Assembly (NCBI GenBank): GCA_937881505.1
Contig: CALGEM010000011.1
Span: 1 to 10,266, forward strand
Direction of reading: 5' to 3'
Length of the DNA stretch: 10,266 bases
Source: an uncultured euryarchaeote
Lineage (GTDB): Archaea > Thermoplasmatota > Poseidoniia > Poseidoniales > Poseidoniaceae
In this document: in pieces, positions 1 to 6,489 of the stretch
How the letters are laid out: the number at the start of each line of letters is the position of its first letter
How positions within the stretch are numbered: position 1 is the first letter of the stretch
Position numbers and translations under genes: made by a program
The notes under the pieces: model-generated
Told to the model about the DNA's origin: nothing
The model's database searches: none
The model's input: the letters and a program-made list of their open reading frames with translations, nothing else

Positions 1-173
1 CCTCCTGGCCCCCCAAACAAGGCCATGGCTCGTTCGTGCTCTTCAACTCGAAGGCAGGGTTGGAACCCGCTCCGAGGCTGATAATCAACGATCGATTGGC
101 AAAGCGAACAAACAGTTTCTGTGTCCGTCGATCCGGGATTGTGCTTGCAGTCAATCTCGCGTACGCTCTTCAT
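1..173 (-). CDS. Cys-rich hypothetical protein, N-terminal part (runs off left edge)
   Basis: On the minus strand an ATG at 173-171 opens a frame that stays open to the window edge, giving 57 visible residues. It begins MKSVREIDCKHNPGST and continues with a CSLC pair, a further Cys and a His. Potential metal ligands are C9, H11, C22, C25, C38 and H44, so a small zinc-binding N-terminal module is possible. The visible tail is rich in Gly (ALFGGPGG). I do not recognise the family. The start is supported by a TATA-like element about 23 nt upstream and by the lack of a ribosome binding site, which together fit a leaderless transcript. It lies 33 nt behind the threonine aldolase stop on the same strand but seems to have its own promoter. 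The plus-strand frame across the same bases is also open but has no recognisable content. Confidence 0.55.
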   Translation of the reverse strand, partial: MKSVREIDCKHNPGSTDTETVCSLCQSIVDYQPRSGFQPCLRVEEHERAMALFGGPG

Positions 174-192
174 AGCAAACAAATTCGCTGAG

Positions 193-200
193 CATATATC
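193..200 (-). promoter_or_regulatory. TATA-box-like element for the left-edge gene
   Basis: Minus strand reads GATATATG, preceded by ATTGTT. Its centre is about 23 nt upstream of the ATG at 173. Archaeal TATA boxes usually sit about 26 nt before the transcription start, so the transcript would begin at or next to the ATG (leaderless). It lies in the 33-nt gap after the threonine aldolase stop. This is inference from sequence and spacing only. Confidence 0.45.
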
Positions 201-206
201 AACAAT

Positions 207-1253
207 TCAAGCCCAATAACGATCCAAAACGGCCCTGAATTGTTCGATGTCTTCGTCGGTGATGTGAAGGTGAATCACGACCCGAATTCGATTGTCGGCG
301 AGGTCAAACATGTCAATGCCGTGTTCAGCAAATTTAGCGACGACATCCGCCGCAGATTCGGTGGTTTCTGCATAGACCATGTTGGTCTGAACGCTGGCAA
401 GGTCCACCGAAAACATTGGGAGTGCATTCAGCATGTTGGCGACAACAAGCGCCCGGCTGTGGTCTTCATCCAAACGATTCACATGGTGGTCGAGGGCGTG
501 GAGGCAGCCGGCAGCGAGTAAGCCTGCTTGTCGCCACCCTCCCCCGAACATCTTCCGCCAGCGATGGGCGCGAGCGATGAACTCCGCCGAGCCGACCAGA
601 ACCGAGCCCACGGGTGCACCGAGTCCTTTGGAAAAACAAATCGAGACCGAATCATAGTGCTCACACATTCGGGCAACGTCCACGCCGGTGGCCAGCGAGG
701 CGTTGAAAATACGGGCGCCGTCAATGTGCGTTTTGCAGTCCAGTGCCTTGGCGACCTTGGCGATTTCATCAAGGGTGGCTTGGTCGTAGCATGCTCCGCC
801 TCCGAGGTTGGAGGTGTTTTCCACGCAAACAAGCGACCCGTTCGGGTAGTGGCTGCCCGAACCTTCTGCTTTTCGAACGGCCCGGCGCACCTGTTCGGGC
901 GACATGAGGCCGCCCACACCGTCGACCAAAGCGATGGAAGCGCCGCAAAGGGCCGCATATCCACCACCTTCGTAGCGATAGATGTGCGCCGTTTTGTCGC
1001 ACACGATTTCATCCCCCGGAACGGTGTGTGTTCTCAAAGCGATGGCGTTGGACATGGTCCCGGAGGCGACGAACAAGCCGGCTTCTTTGCCGAACATCTT
1101 GGCCACGCGATTTTGAAGTTCAATGACGGTTGGGTCGTCGCCCAACACATCATCGCCCACCGAAGCACTGAGCATCGCTTCCCGCATGGCCTTGGTTGGT
1201 TGGGTGACCGTATCGGAGCGGAAATCGATTCTCGAGGAGGGATGTTCGCGCAT
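207..1253 (-). CDS. Low-specificity L-threonine aldolase (PLP-dependent)
   Basis: This 348-residue protein belongs to the beta-eliminating lyase / threonine aldolase family (fold type I PLP enzymes), which cleaves L-threonine or L-allo-threonine to glycine and acetaldehyde in the cytoplasm. Visible family motifs are the N-terminal FRSDTVTQPT (residues 11-20), GDDVLGDDPTV (33-43), the ASGTMSN PLP-phosphate region (63-69), HIDGAR with the cofactor-binding Asp178, and ICFSKGLGAPVGS with the probable Schiff-base Lys209. MFGGGWRQAG (235-244) and the C-terminal RVVIHLHIT also fit. Length is normal. The ATG at 1253 has a GAGG ribosome-binding motif 7 nt upstream. It is the last gene of the leftward block, 37 nt after the second Pth2 gene. 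Stereospecificity cannot be read from sequence. Other members of the fold, such as tyrosine phenol-lyase, are longer and fit less well. Confidence 0.93.
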   Translation of the reverse strand: MREHPSSRIDFRSDTVTQPTKAMREAMLSASVGDDVLGDDPTVIELQNRVAKMFGKEAGLFVASGTMSNAIALRTHTVPGDEIVCDKTAHIYRYEGGGYAALCGASIALVDGVGGLMSPEQVRRAVRKAEGSGSHYPNGSLVCVENTSNLGGGACYDQATLDEIAKVAKALDCKTHIDGARIFNASLATGVDVARMCEHYDSVSICFSKGLGAPVGSVLVGSAEFIARAHRWRKMFGGGWRQAGLLAAGCLHALDHHVNRLDEDHSRALVVANMLNALPMFSVDLASVQTNMVYAETTESAADVVAKFAEHGIDMFDLADNRIRVVIHLHITDEDIEQFRAVLDRYWA

Positions 1254-1290
1254 GAAATCGCCTCAACGCTCTCCTTCATGAATGCCGTGA

Positions 1291-1707
1291 TTACAACAAC
1301 TTGAGATGGCCAGTCAACTCGTCGAGCACCGTTTCATCAAACGGGCCAAGAGCCAGCACCGTTTGGGAGCCCGCAGGAATCTGGGTGTGACCGGCATCGT
1401 GGACAAGGTGTGCGGGGACGTCAAGCCGACGAGCTTCCTTTTGCAGCGCATCGAAATCCTTCGTATCTGGCGTTTTGAGGCATATTTTTTTCTGGCCGGA
1501 GGCCAACCAGGCCTCAACTTCGGATGGATGAGTGACGCCGGCGTTGAGAAAGGCCTGAACCGATGCGTGGCCGACCTGGGCCGCAATTTTTCCCTTCCCC
1601 ATCTTGAGCGATTGGTTGACTACGCACACGAGTTTCACGGGTGCATCAACGGTACGATGAGAGGGTTTGGGCGCGGTTAATCGGTGAAGGAAAGAACGCA
1701 GCCCCAC
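1291..1707 (-). CDS. pth2: Peptidyl-tRNA hydrolase, Pth2 family (copy B, N-terminally extended)
   Basis: Pth2 enzymes hydrolyse the ester bond of peptidyl-tRNA dropped from ribosomes and so recycle tRNA in the cytoplasm. This 138-residue protein has the Pth2 signature: KMGKGKIAAQVGHA (35-48, conserved Lys40, Gln44, His47) and HDAGHTQIPAGSQTVLALGP (103-122, conserved Asp104 and the Thr-Gln pair). Archaeal Pth2 is usually about 115-120 residues. The extra roughly 24 residues here are basic and N-terminal (MGLRSFLHRLTAPKP). The start is a GTG at 1707, chosen because AGGAG lies 8 nt before it. That site overlaps the TGA stop of the preceding Pth2 gene, so translation is probably coupled. Where many Pth2 have VVRxDL this copy has VVNQSL. 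It is the second of two tandem Pth2 genes. Confidence 0.92.
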   Translation of the reverse strand: MGLRSFLHRLTAPKPSHRTVDAPVKLVCVVNQSLKMGKGKIAAQVGHASVQAFLNAGVTHPSEVEAWLASGQKKICLKTPDTKDFDALQKEARRLDVPAHLVHDAGHTQIPAGSQTVLALGPFDETVLDELTGHLKLL

Positions 1708-1715
1708 GATACCAT

Positions 1716-1720
1716 CTCCT
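1716..1720 (-). promoter_or_regulatory. Ribosome binding site overlapping a stop codon (pth2 copy B)
   Basis: Minus strand reads TGAGGAG, in which the TGA stop of the upstream Pth2 gene (1722-1720) shares its A with an AGGAG Shine-Dalgarno motif. The motif is 8 nt from the GTG at 1707 and decides that start. The arrangement suggests termination-reinitiation coupling between the two paralogues. Confidence 0.7.
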
Positions 1721-2067
1721 CAAAGCGTGTTCAAATGACGAACCAAGGTGTCCATGGTGCGACGGGGCCCCAGAAGACCGAGGACGGTCACCGTTCCCGC
1801 TGGAATTTCGGTACGCCCAGCATCGGTGACGAGGTGAGCGTGGCAGGCTGAAGGAATGGATGCATGAAGTTCGCGCAGTGCATCGAGGTCGTCGACGGCG
1901 AGCACAATCTTTCGCGAACCACCCGCTCGCCATCGCTCCAAAAGTCGGGTTCGGCGCGCAGCCCGAACAACTTCTACGGCAGCGTGCGCACATTGAGCGG
2001 CGATTTTTCCCGTGCTCAACGCCAAGTCTTGTCGAACGACGAGGGCCATGGTCGGCGCATCATGCAT
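1720..2067 (-). CDS. pth2: Peptidyl-tRNA hydrolase, Pth2 family (copy A)
   Basis: This 115-residue protein, a typical Pth2 length, starts MHDAPTMALVVRQDL. It carries STGKIAAQCAHAAVE (18-32, with Lys21, Gln25, His28) and TDAGRTEIPAGTVTVLG (81-97, with Asp82). The Thr-Gln pair common in Pth2 is Thr-Glu here. An upstream in-frame ATG at 2103 would add 12 residues. I prefer the ATG at 2067 because GAGGTG lies 10 nt before it and because it overlaps the end of the ECF gene by only 8 nt (ATGCATGA). An ATG at 2049 is also possible. Copy B follows 12 nt downstream. The two copies share only the family motifs and are clearly diverged in between, so the duplication looks old, or one copy was acquired. 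Whether both act on peptidyl-tRNA is unknown. Confidence 0.88.
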   Translation of the reverse strand: MHDAPTMALVVRQDLALSTGKIAAQCAHAAVEVVRAARRTRLLERWRAGGSRKIVLAVDDLDALRELHASIPSACHAHLVTDAGRTEIPAGTVTVLGLLGPRRTMDTLVRHLNTL

Positions 2068-2719
2068 CGAGGCCATGCACCTCACCCACCGCAAGCGATT
2101 CATTCTCCGATGCCGCTAATCCGCTGAGGAACTGGTGAAGTGAAGGCGCCATCCAAATCACGAAGACAAGGTTGCCAAGAGCATGAACGACATCAAACGG
2201 CAACCCTTGGCCCAGCAAGACGATGAACGCCGATGGTGTCATCGCCGAGGTCACGAGCGAGAGCGTGGAAACAAAGCCAAACACCACGGCTGATGCAACG
2301 GAGGCGAGAGCCAAACGCTGAAGTTGGAGTTGTCCGTTCTGAACGAGGTTCGATCGGGCCCCAATCACGGCCACGATGGCCCAACCAGCGGCTTGGAAGA
2401 GGGTCCACCAGCCGTGGCTGATGAGCAGGTTGGAAAGCAGCGTGGCCAGGATGGCGAAAGCCACACCTCGCCGAGCACCAAGATGAGCGCCGACCAAGAG
2501 AGCCGCCACCGTGAGCGGTTGCACGTTAGGGAGCGGTTGCATCAAGACCCGCAACGCTGCCATCGCGACGACCATGGTGGCCAACATGCCCATCGTCATG
2601 CGATTGGTGCGTGAACCACCGACAAAGAAAGCGAAGGCTACGCTCACCAACGTGATGTCCAACAACGCACTTGCGAGGGGCGTCAGCACGGGACCGTGGA
2701 CGCCGAGGGCTTGGAACAT
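2060..2719 (-). CDS. ECF transporter S component (substrate-binding membrane subunit), probably vitamin/corrinoid
   Basis: This 219-residue, highly hydrophobic protein has about six membrane segments (roughly 12-35, 42-60, 68-82, 84-101, 105-121, 134-158 and 174-197; boundaries approximate). The central stretch, PNVQPLT (64-70), then GAHLGARRGVAFAILATLLSN and HGWWTLFQAAGW (102-113), matches the S-component pattern of energy-coupling-factor importers, in particular the group often found beside DUF4430 proteins in bacteria. FDVVHALGN (175-183) fits the last conserved helix. S components bind a vitamin or metal and dock on an EcfA/EcfA'/EcfT module, none of which is in the window. The ATG at 2719 is forced by an in-frame TAG two codons upstream and has only a weak ribosome site. 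It follows the propeller/DUF4430 gene by 41 nt. The substrate is inferred from context and not proven. Confidence 0.8.
   Translation of the reverse strand: MFQALGVHGPVLTPLASALLDITLVSVAFAFFVGGSRTNRMTMGMLATMVVAMAALRVLMQPLPNVQPLTVAALLVGAHLGARRGVAFAILATLLSNLLISHGWWTLFQAAGWAIVAVIGARSNLVQNGQLQLQRLALASVASAVVFGFVSTLSLVTSAMTPSAFIVLLGQGLPFDVVHALGNLVFVIWMAPSLHQFLSGLAASENESLAVGEVHGLDA
2078..2083 (-). promoter_or_regulatory. Ribosome binding site inside the ECF gene (sets pth2 copy A start)
   Basis: Minus strand GAGGTG lies inside the last codons of the ECF S-component gene, 10 nt before the ATG at 2067 and only 1 nt before an in-frame ATG at 2076. The spacing favours 2067 as the Pth2 start. Confidence 0.5.
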
Positions 2720-2760
2720 GACCTATCCGAGAGGGGTGACGGCCTTGAGCATTGCCACCA

Positions 2761-4416
2761 TCAAGCAAGACTCCAGCGCACTACCACGGTTGAATCAACC
2801 GCAGCGTCGTCCACCGCCAATGCCCCACGCTCGCCGTTGAGGAAATACTCCCATCCCGAACCTTCGGTTCCGTTGATGGAAAGCAGGTAAAGGCCAAGAC
2901 CGGTTTCTTCCGCCACAATCGGGAGATTCTCGTTCTGTGCGGCTTCCTGTGTGAGGCTCCACACGGTCGAGTGACCGACCAAACCCCCGACCGTGAATGT
3001 GTCTTCGGGGAGTTCAAACACCACAATTTGCGTGCCCAACCACGCCTCTGGCCAGGAATCATCCCACTCAGTAGTGGCTGGTGAGTTGTCCTCGACCAGA
3101 GCGGAATTCCATGTCTTCGAGACTTCTGGAAGCATCAATAACGCCACCACCAATATCGTCAGCGAAAACATACGCCAAGCGGCGGAAAACCGCCCATCCC
3201 GTGCGAACCAAGAGGCCCCTCCGATGGCCAGAGCAACACTCAGCATGCCCAAAAGAGCCCATCCATTCTGCTCCTCTGATTCCGTGGATTCAGTTGGCGA
3301 GGGCGTGGTTGAGTAGGCCATGAGAACACCTGCATCGTTTCCAAGGAAAAGCCAGCCGTCGAACTTTACGGGAGCGGACGTGCCATAACCATCGTGCGGT
3401 GTTGAGAACGACTCGCCAAGCGAAAACCCACCAGTGGTGTTGAGTTGGACAACCAACCAGCCTTCGCCAGGTGCGTTGACTGGAGCATAGAACTCACCTG
3501 ATGATGTACTCGCCATCTCGCCGTTCACTTTGGTCGTCAAGCGGTCCAGAACCGAGCAGGTTGACGAGCAACGAACAGAGGTCAATCCCTCGTTATCACC
3601 GAAGACGACCGTCTCGCCCATCAGCAAGGGAAGTGCTGGAGAAGCCCCTGATGCATGGATGTCTTCGAGCACGCCTGACGTCAAATTGTAGGTGGAAATC
3701 GTGCTTGATGTGGCGTGTTGCACATGGAGAAGGAAGCGATCGTCGAGCAGAACGGGGGCATGACGAAGTTGCCCCGAAAGGTTGTGGCTCGCCACGACGT
3801 TGCCATCGGCATCTACCTGCCAAAGATGGTCCGTTTCACTGCCCGTCCAATAATGGCCATCGGCGTAGGTGATACCGTTGCGCCATCCAAGGCTCAAATT
3901 CACGGAAAAATCCACCTGACCGTCAGCCAGACAGAGACGGGTCATCCCGTTTCTCGTGGGCACTACGACATGGTCGTCATCAAGCAAAGGTGCACCCGTG
4001 ATGCCCCATCCGTCCACCGGTGTGCTGACCTTCCAAGCCAGTGTTCCGTTGTTTGGATGAAGAGCAGTAAACTCACCGTTGGCCCAACCCACGAGCAAGA
4101 GGTCGGGCCATGAACCGCACGATCCGGTGCCGGCGTTCTTCAAAACCAAGGGCGCCATATCGTGTTGCGTGGTGGTGTCGCTCCGGTATGTCCACTCCAG
4201 TGAACCATCATGAGAGAACGCCTTGACTTCCGGTCGCTCAGCGCCCGTCCAAAACCCCGAGGTGCGAACGTAAACTCGCTGTTCATCGGCGACGGGTGAT
4301 GTGGTGATGTAGCCGGGCCCAAGGTCAACCGACCAGTTCGCCGACCACGAGGCTGTCCCAGCAGGAATGAGAAGAACCGCAAAGAGCAAGGAGCACAGAA
4401 GCGCAAAACGCCTCAT
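2761..4416 (-). CDS. Secreted/membrane PQQ-like beta-propeller protein with C-terminal DUF4430 (transcobalamin-like) domain
   Basis: The protein has 551 residues. Residues 1-22 form a signal peptide (MRRF, then a Leu-rich core and an AGTASWSA cleavage region). Residues 27-370 are a beta-propeller with PQQ/pyrrolo-quinoline-like blades (GTLAWKVS, DGQVDFSVN, DGNVVASHN, GWLFLGNDAGVLMAYS) and a CSSTC pair at 283-287. A Ser/Thr/Glu linker (370-383) leads to two membrane helices (385-404 and 414-432) joined by a short basic loop. Residues 462-551 match DUF4430, with LYLLSINGTEGSGWEYFLNG (509-528) as signature. Both large domains would lie outside the cell. ATG 4416 has GGAG 9 nt upstream, adjoining the GatE stop, and a 6-nt gap to gatE. 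The ECF S component follows 41 nt downstream, which suggests ligand capture for uptake. DUF4430 resembles the C-terminal domain of transcobalamin and intrinsic factor. A corrinoid ligand is inferred. Confidence 0.8.
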   Translation of the reverse strand: MRRFALLCSLLFAVLLIPAGTASWSANWSVDLGPGYITTSPVADEQRVYVRTSGFWTGAERPEVKAFSHDGSLEWTYRSDTTTQHDMAPLVLKNAGTGSCGSWPDLLLVGWANGEFTALHPNNGTLAWKVSTPVDGWGITGAPLLDDDHVVVPTRNGMTRLCLADGQVDFSVNLSLGWRNGITYADGHYWTGSETDHLWQVDADGNVVASHNLSGQLRHAPVLLDDRFLLHVQHATSSTISTYNLTSGVLEDIHASGASPALPLLMGETVVFGDNEGLTSVRCSSTCSVLDRLTTKVNGEMASTSSGEFYAPVNAPGEGWLVVQLNTTGGFSLGESFSTPHDGYGTSAPVKFDGWLFLGNDAGVLMAYSTTPSPTESTESEEQNGWALLGMLSVALAIGGASWFARDGRFSAAWRMFSLTILVVALLMLPEVSKTWNSALVEDNSPATTEWDDSWPEAWLGTQIVVFELPEDTFTVGGLVGHSTVWSLTQEAAQNENLPIVAEETGLGLYLLSINGTEGSGWEYFLNGERGALAVDDAAVDSTVVVRWSLA

Positions 4417-4422
4417 TTGGTC

Positions 4423-6441
4423 TCACTCCAATGCGGCTTGAATTGCAGCCCGAAGAAGAGCGCTGACTTCCTTTCCATCAGCGCCACCCGCCGCCTGCAT
4501 GACCACGCCCATCAACGGGCCCATTGCGCCCATGCCACGCTCTTTGACAAAGTCCAGACGCTCGGCGATGATGCCGTTGATGACCTCTTCCAATCCACCG
4601 ATATCCGCAGGCGCAAGACCGTGTTCTTCGCAGAAGGTTTGGAGTTCCTCAAGGGATGCTCGTCGTCCTTGATGAGCCTCCACCACACGGTCAACATGGT
4701 CCCGTGAAAGATGGCCGCTCTCTCGCAAAGCGAGGATTCCCGCCAGCGTTTCGGGATGTTCTTCATCATGATTCAAGAGCAAAGCCGCCCATGCTTTGGC
4801 GGGCAAGCCATCAGCGTGGCTACAGAAAATATCGTCGAGTTCTCTTGCCAGCAACTGGTCGGACTGGTCGGTTGACATGTCGTAGGAAGCAAGGCGTTCG
4901 GCTCGGGCTTGGTCCGACATCGGAAGCGTATCGAGAACGGTTTGCCAATCTTCGGCGGTCAGCCCTTGTGGAGGAACATCCGTTTCAGGGTACATTCGAG
5001 AGCGCCCTGGCAAGGGACGCATTGGCGCTGTGGTCCCGTCTTCTGGAGCGCCTTTCTTGACCACCACATTTCGCACCTCTTGCGGAATTCGGTGCCAGGC
5101 CAGTCGGGCACGGTCGAGCACGGCTTCAAGCGCCAAGGTGGCCTGCCAATCAGGAGCGCAACAAAGGACGAATCCGTCGCCCTCGGAAATACCCAGTTCA
5201 GAGCGAACGGCCTCAACTTCATCCGACGTAATGCCATAGGCAGGCAGTTCGTCGGCGTGGAAGATGCCTTTGACGCCCGCAAGTTTCGCAGCACCTGCCA
5301 ATTCTCGCCCCAGTCGCGGAAGTTGAGCACCATCCTCATCGGGCAATTTCTTCCCCAACCTACCAAGCAGACCTTTGAGCGGGAGAGCCTTCATGACCGA
5401 GCCACCGGCGAGACCATCGGCGATCATGCCCGATGATGTGCCTGCGAACACCGATGAGACATCCTGCAGCGCCAAGGGCAGATGCTCGCCAACGGCTTTG
5501 GCGACCTCGGCTTCCACCGATGCATCATCAAGGTCCCGATGTGGTGGGAGAGGTGGAAGACCCAAGTCGGACCTGAGTTCGTTAGCCAGCCGGTAAAAGT
5601 GGAGTTGGCGGGCCATTTCAAGACGGATGATTTTGGGAATCCAGTTGAGGTCTTGGCACCCTTTGATCTCAACACGGTCGCCTGCGCCAATCGAGACGTT
5701 GAGGTCCTGGCGAATGCTGCCAAGACCGCGGCGTACACGGCGTGTTTGGCGGAGTACGCGTCCCAAGGCCATGGCGGTACTCTTGGCGTGGTCGGGAGAA
5801 ACGACGTCGGGCGAGGTTGCGATTTCAATCAAGGGCAGACCGAGTCGGTCGAGATTGTACAGAACCTGTTGGCCGTGGGCCGTGCTCACGGTTTCGAGTT
5901 TTCGAGCGCTGTCCTCCTCCAGGCAGACGACGTCCACGCCGACCGTCCCTTCGTCGGTCTCCAACACACCGTCGGTAGCGATGAGGGAGGTGCGCTGAAA
6001 CCCGCTCGTGTTTGAGCCGTCCACGACGGTCTTTCGCATCGTTTGAATCAATGACACCGGCTTGGATTTCAGAAGGGCGGCGACGGTCAGCGTGATGTCG
6101 AGTGCGTTCTCGTCCAAGGCCAGTGGAGGCTGTTCGTCCAGTTCAATGAGGCCAGCATTTGGCGATTGGGCGTAGACAAAGGTACGATTTCGCTTTGACT
6201 CAAACCGGGCGGCGACATCGACGGCCCCGCCTTCGCCTCGGCTGGCACGCAAGCGCCGTTCAAATCGTGGCCAATCCTCTGGCAAGGTCTCCACGGTGAT
6301 GTCATACAGTTCACCGCTTTGCCTTGAGTGAAGTTTGCCGGTCGCCAATTGTTGGTGAACCTCAATGCCGCACATGAAACCCAATTGATCCGGGTCCAAA
6401 GCCGAGGAGCGATGGACATCGCCTTGCGGTTCATCGGCCAT
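4423..6441 (-). CDS. gatE: Glutamyl-tRNA(Gln) amidotransferase subunit E
   Basis: GatE (672 residues) phosphorylates the Glu on Glu-tRNA(Gln) and, with the ammonia-producing GatD, converts it to Gln-tRNA(Gln). It is restricted to archaea. Motifs in order: GIEVHQQLATGKLH (25-38), MRKTVVDGSNTSGFQRT (135-151), LEEDSARK (174-181), YNLDRLGLPLIEIAT (195-209), GLGSIRQDLNVSI (239-251) and RVEIKGCQDL (256-265). A GAD-like insertion follows (about 345-435), then the PETDVPP motif (485-491) and the helical tail with MGPLMGVVMQ (640-649), as in GatB and YqeY. Length is slightly above the usual 620-640. ATG 6441 is fixed because an in-frame TGA lies six codons upstream. No clear ribosome site precedes it, and an inverted repeat lies in the 48-nt gap after mcm. 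GatD is not in the window and must be encoded elsewhere. Confidence 0.96.
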   Translation of the reverse strand: MADEPQGDVHRSSALDPDQLGFMCGIEVHQQLATGKLHSRQSGELYDITVETLPEDWPRFERRLRASRGEGGAVDVAARFESKRNRTFVYAQSPNAGLIELDEQPPLALDENALDITLTVAALLKSKPVSLIQTMRKTVVDGSNTSGFQRTSLIATDGVLETDEGTVGVDVVCLEEDSARKLETVSTAHGQQVLYNLDRLGLPLIEIATSPDVVSPDHAKSTAMALGRVLRQTRRVRRGLGSIRQDLNVSIGAGDRVEIKGCQDLNWIPKIIRLEMARQLHFYRLANELRSDLGLPPLPPHRDLDDASVEAEVAKAVGEHLPLALQDVSSVFAGTSSGMIADGLAGGSVMKALPLKGLLGRLGKKLPDEDGAQLPRLGRELAGAAKLAGVKGIFHADELPAYGITSDEVEAVRSELGISEGDGFVLCCAPDWQATLALEAVLDRARLAWHRIPQEVRNVVVKKGAPEDGTTAPMRPLPGRSRMYPETDVPPQGLTAEDWQTVLDTLPMSDQARAERLASYDMSTDQSDQLLARELDDIFCSHADGLPAKAWAALLLNHDEEHPETLAGILALRESGHLSRDHVDRVVEAHQGRRASLEELQTFCEEHGLAPADIGGLEEVINGIIAERLDFVKERGMGAMGPLMGVVMQAAGGADGKEVSALLRAAIQAALE

Positions 6442-6452
6442 GGTGATGCGAG

Positions 6453-6473
6453 GTGCTCACCCTTCATGAGCAC
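6453..6473. repeat. Short inverted repeat between mcm and gatE
   Basis: GTGCTCA and TGAGCAC form a perfect 7-bp stem around a 7-nt loop, in the 48-nt gap between the mcm stop and the gatE start. On the transcribed (minus) strand the loop and 3' arm contain AAGGGTGA, a ribosome-site-like run that sits too far (about 20 nt) from the gatE ATG. There is no T-run, so it is not a typical terminator. It could be an RNA processing or translational control element, or chance. Confidence 0.35.
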
Positions 6474-6489
6474 AACCCTTGATTCAAAC

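Noticed and set aside
54..70. tRNA T-arm-like stem-loop on the minus strand (GCGGG-TTCCAAC-CCTGC)
   Set aside because: No matching acceptor, anticodon or D arm could be found around it, and loop position 57 is a pyrimidine. It lies within the Cys-rich reading frame.
2..173. Plus-strand frame at the left edge ending in TAG at 171-173
   Set aside because: It is the antisense of the Cys-rich frame, with no motif. The minus frame has a start and a TATA-like box at the right distance.
528..1304. Long plus-strand open frame opposite threonine aldolase
   Set aside because: Antisense shadow of a clearly homologous gene with no recognisable domain of its own. Similar shadows lie opposite gatE and mcm.
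2068..2103. Longer Pth2 copy A starting at ATG 2103
   Set aside because: It would overlap the ECF gene by 44 nt and add a non-family N-terminus. ATG 2067 has GAGGTG at a workable distance.
4195..4206. Second possible ORB core (CTCCAGTGAACC)
   Set aside because: It breaks the dyad, lacks the G-run and lies inside the propeller coding sequence. Probably chance.
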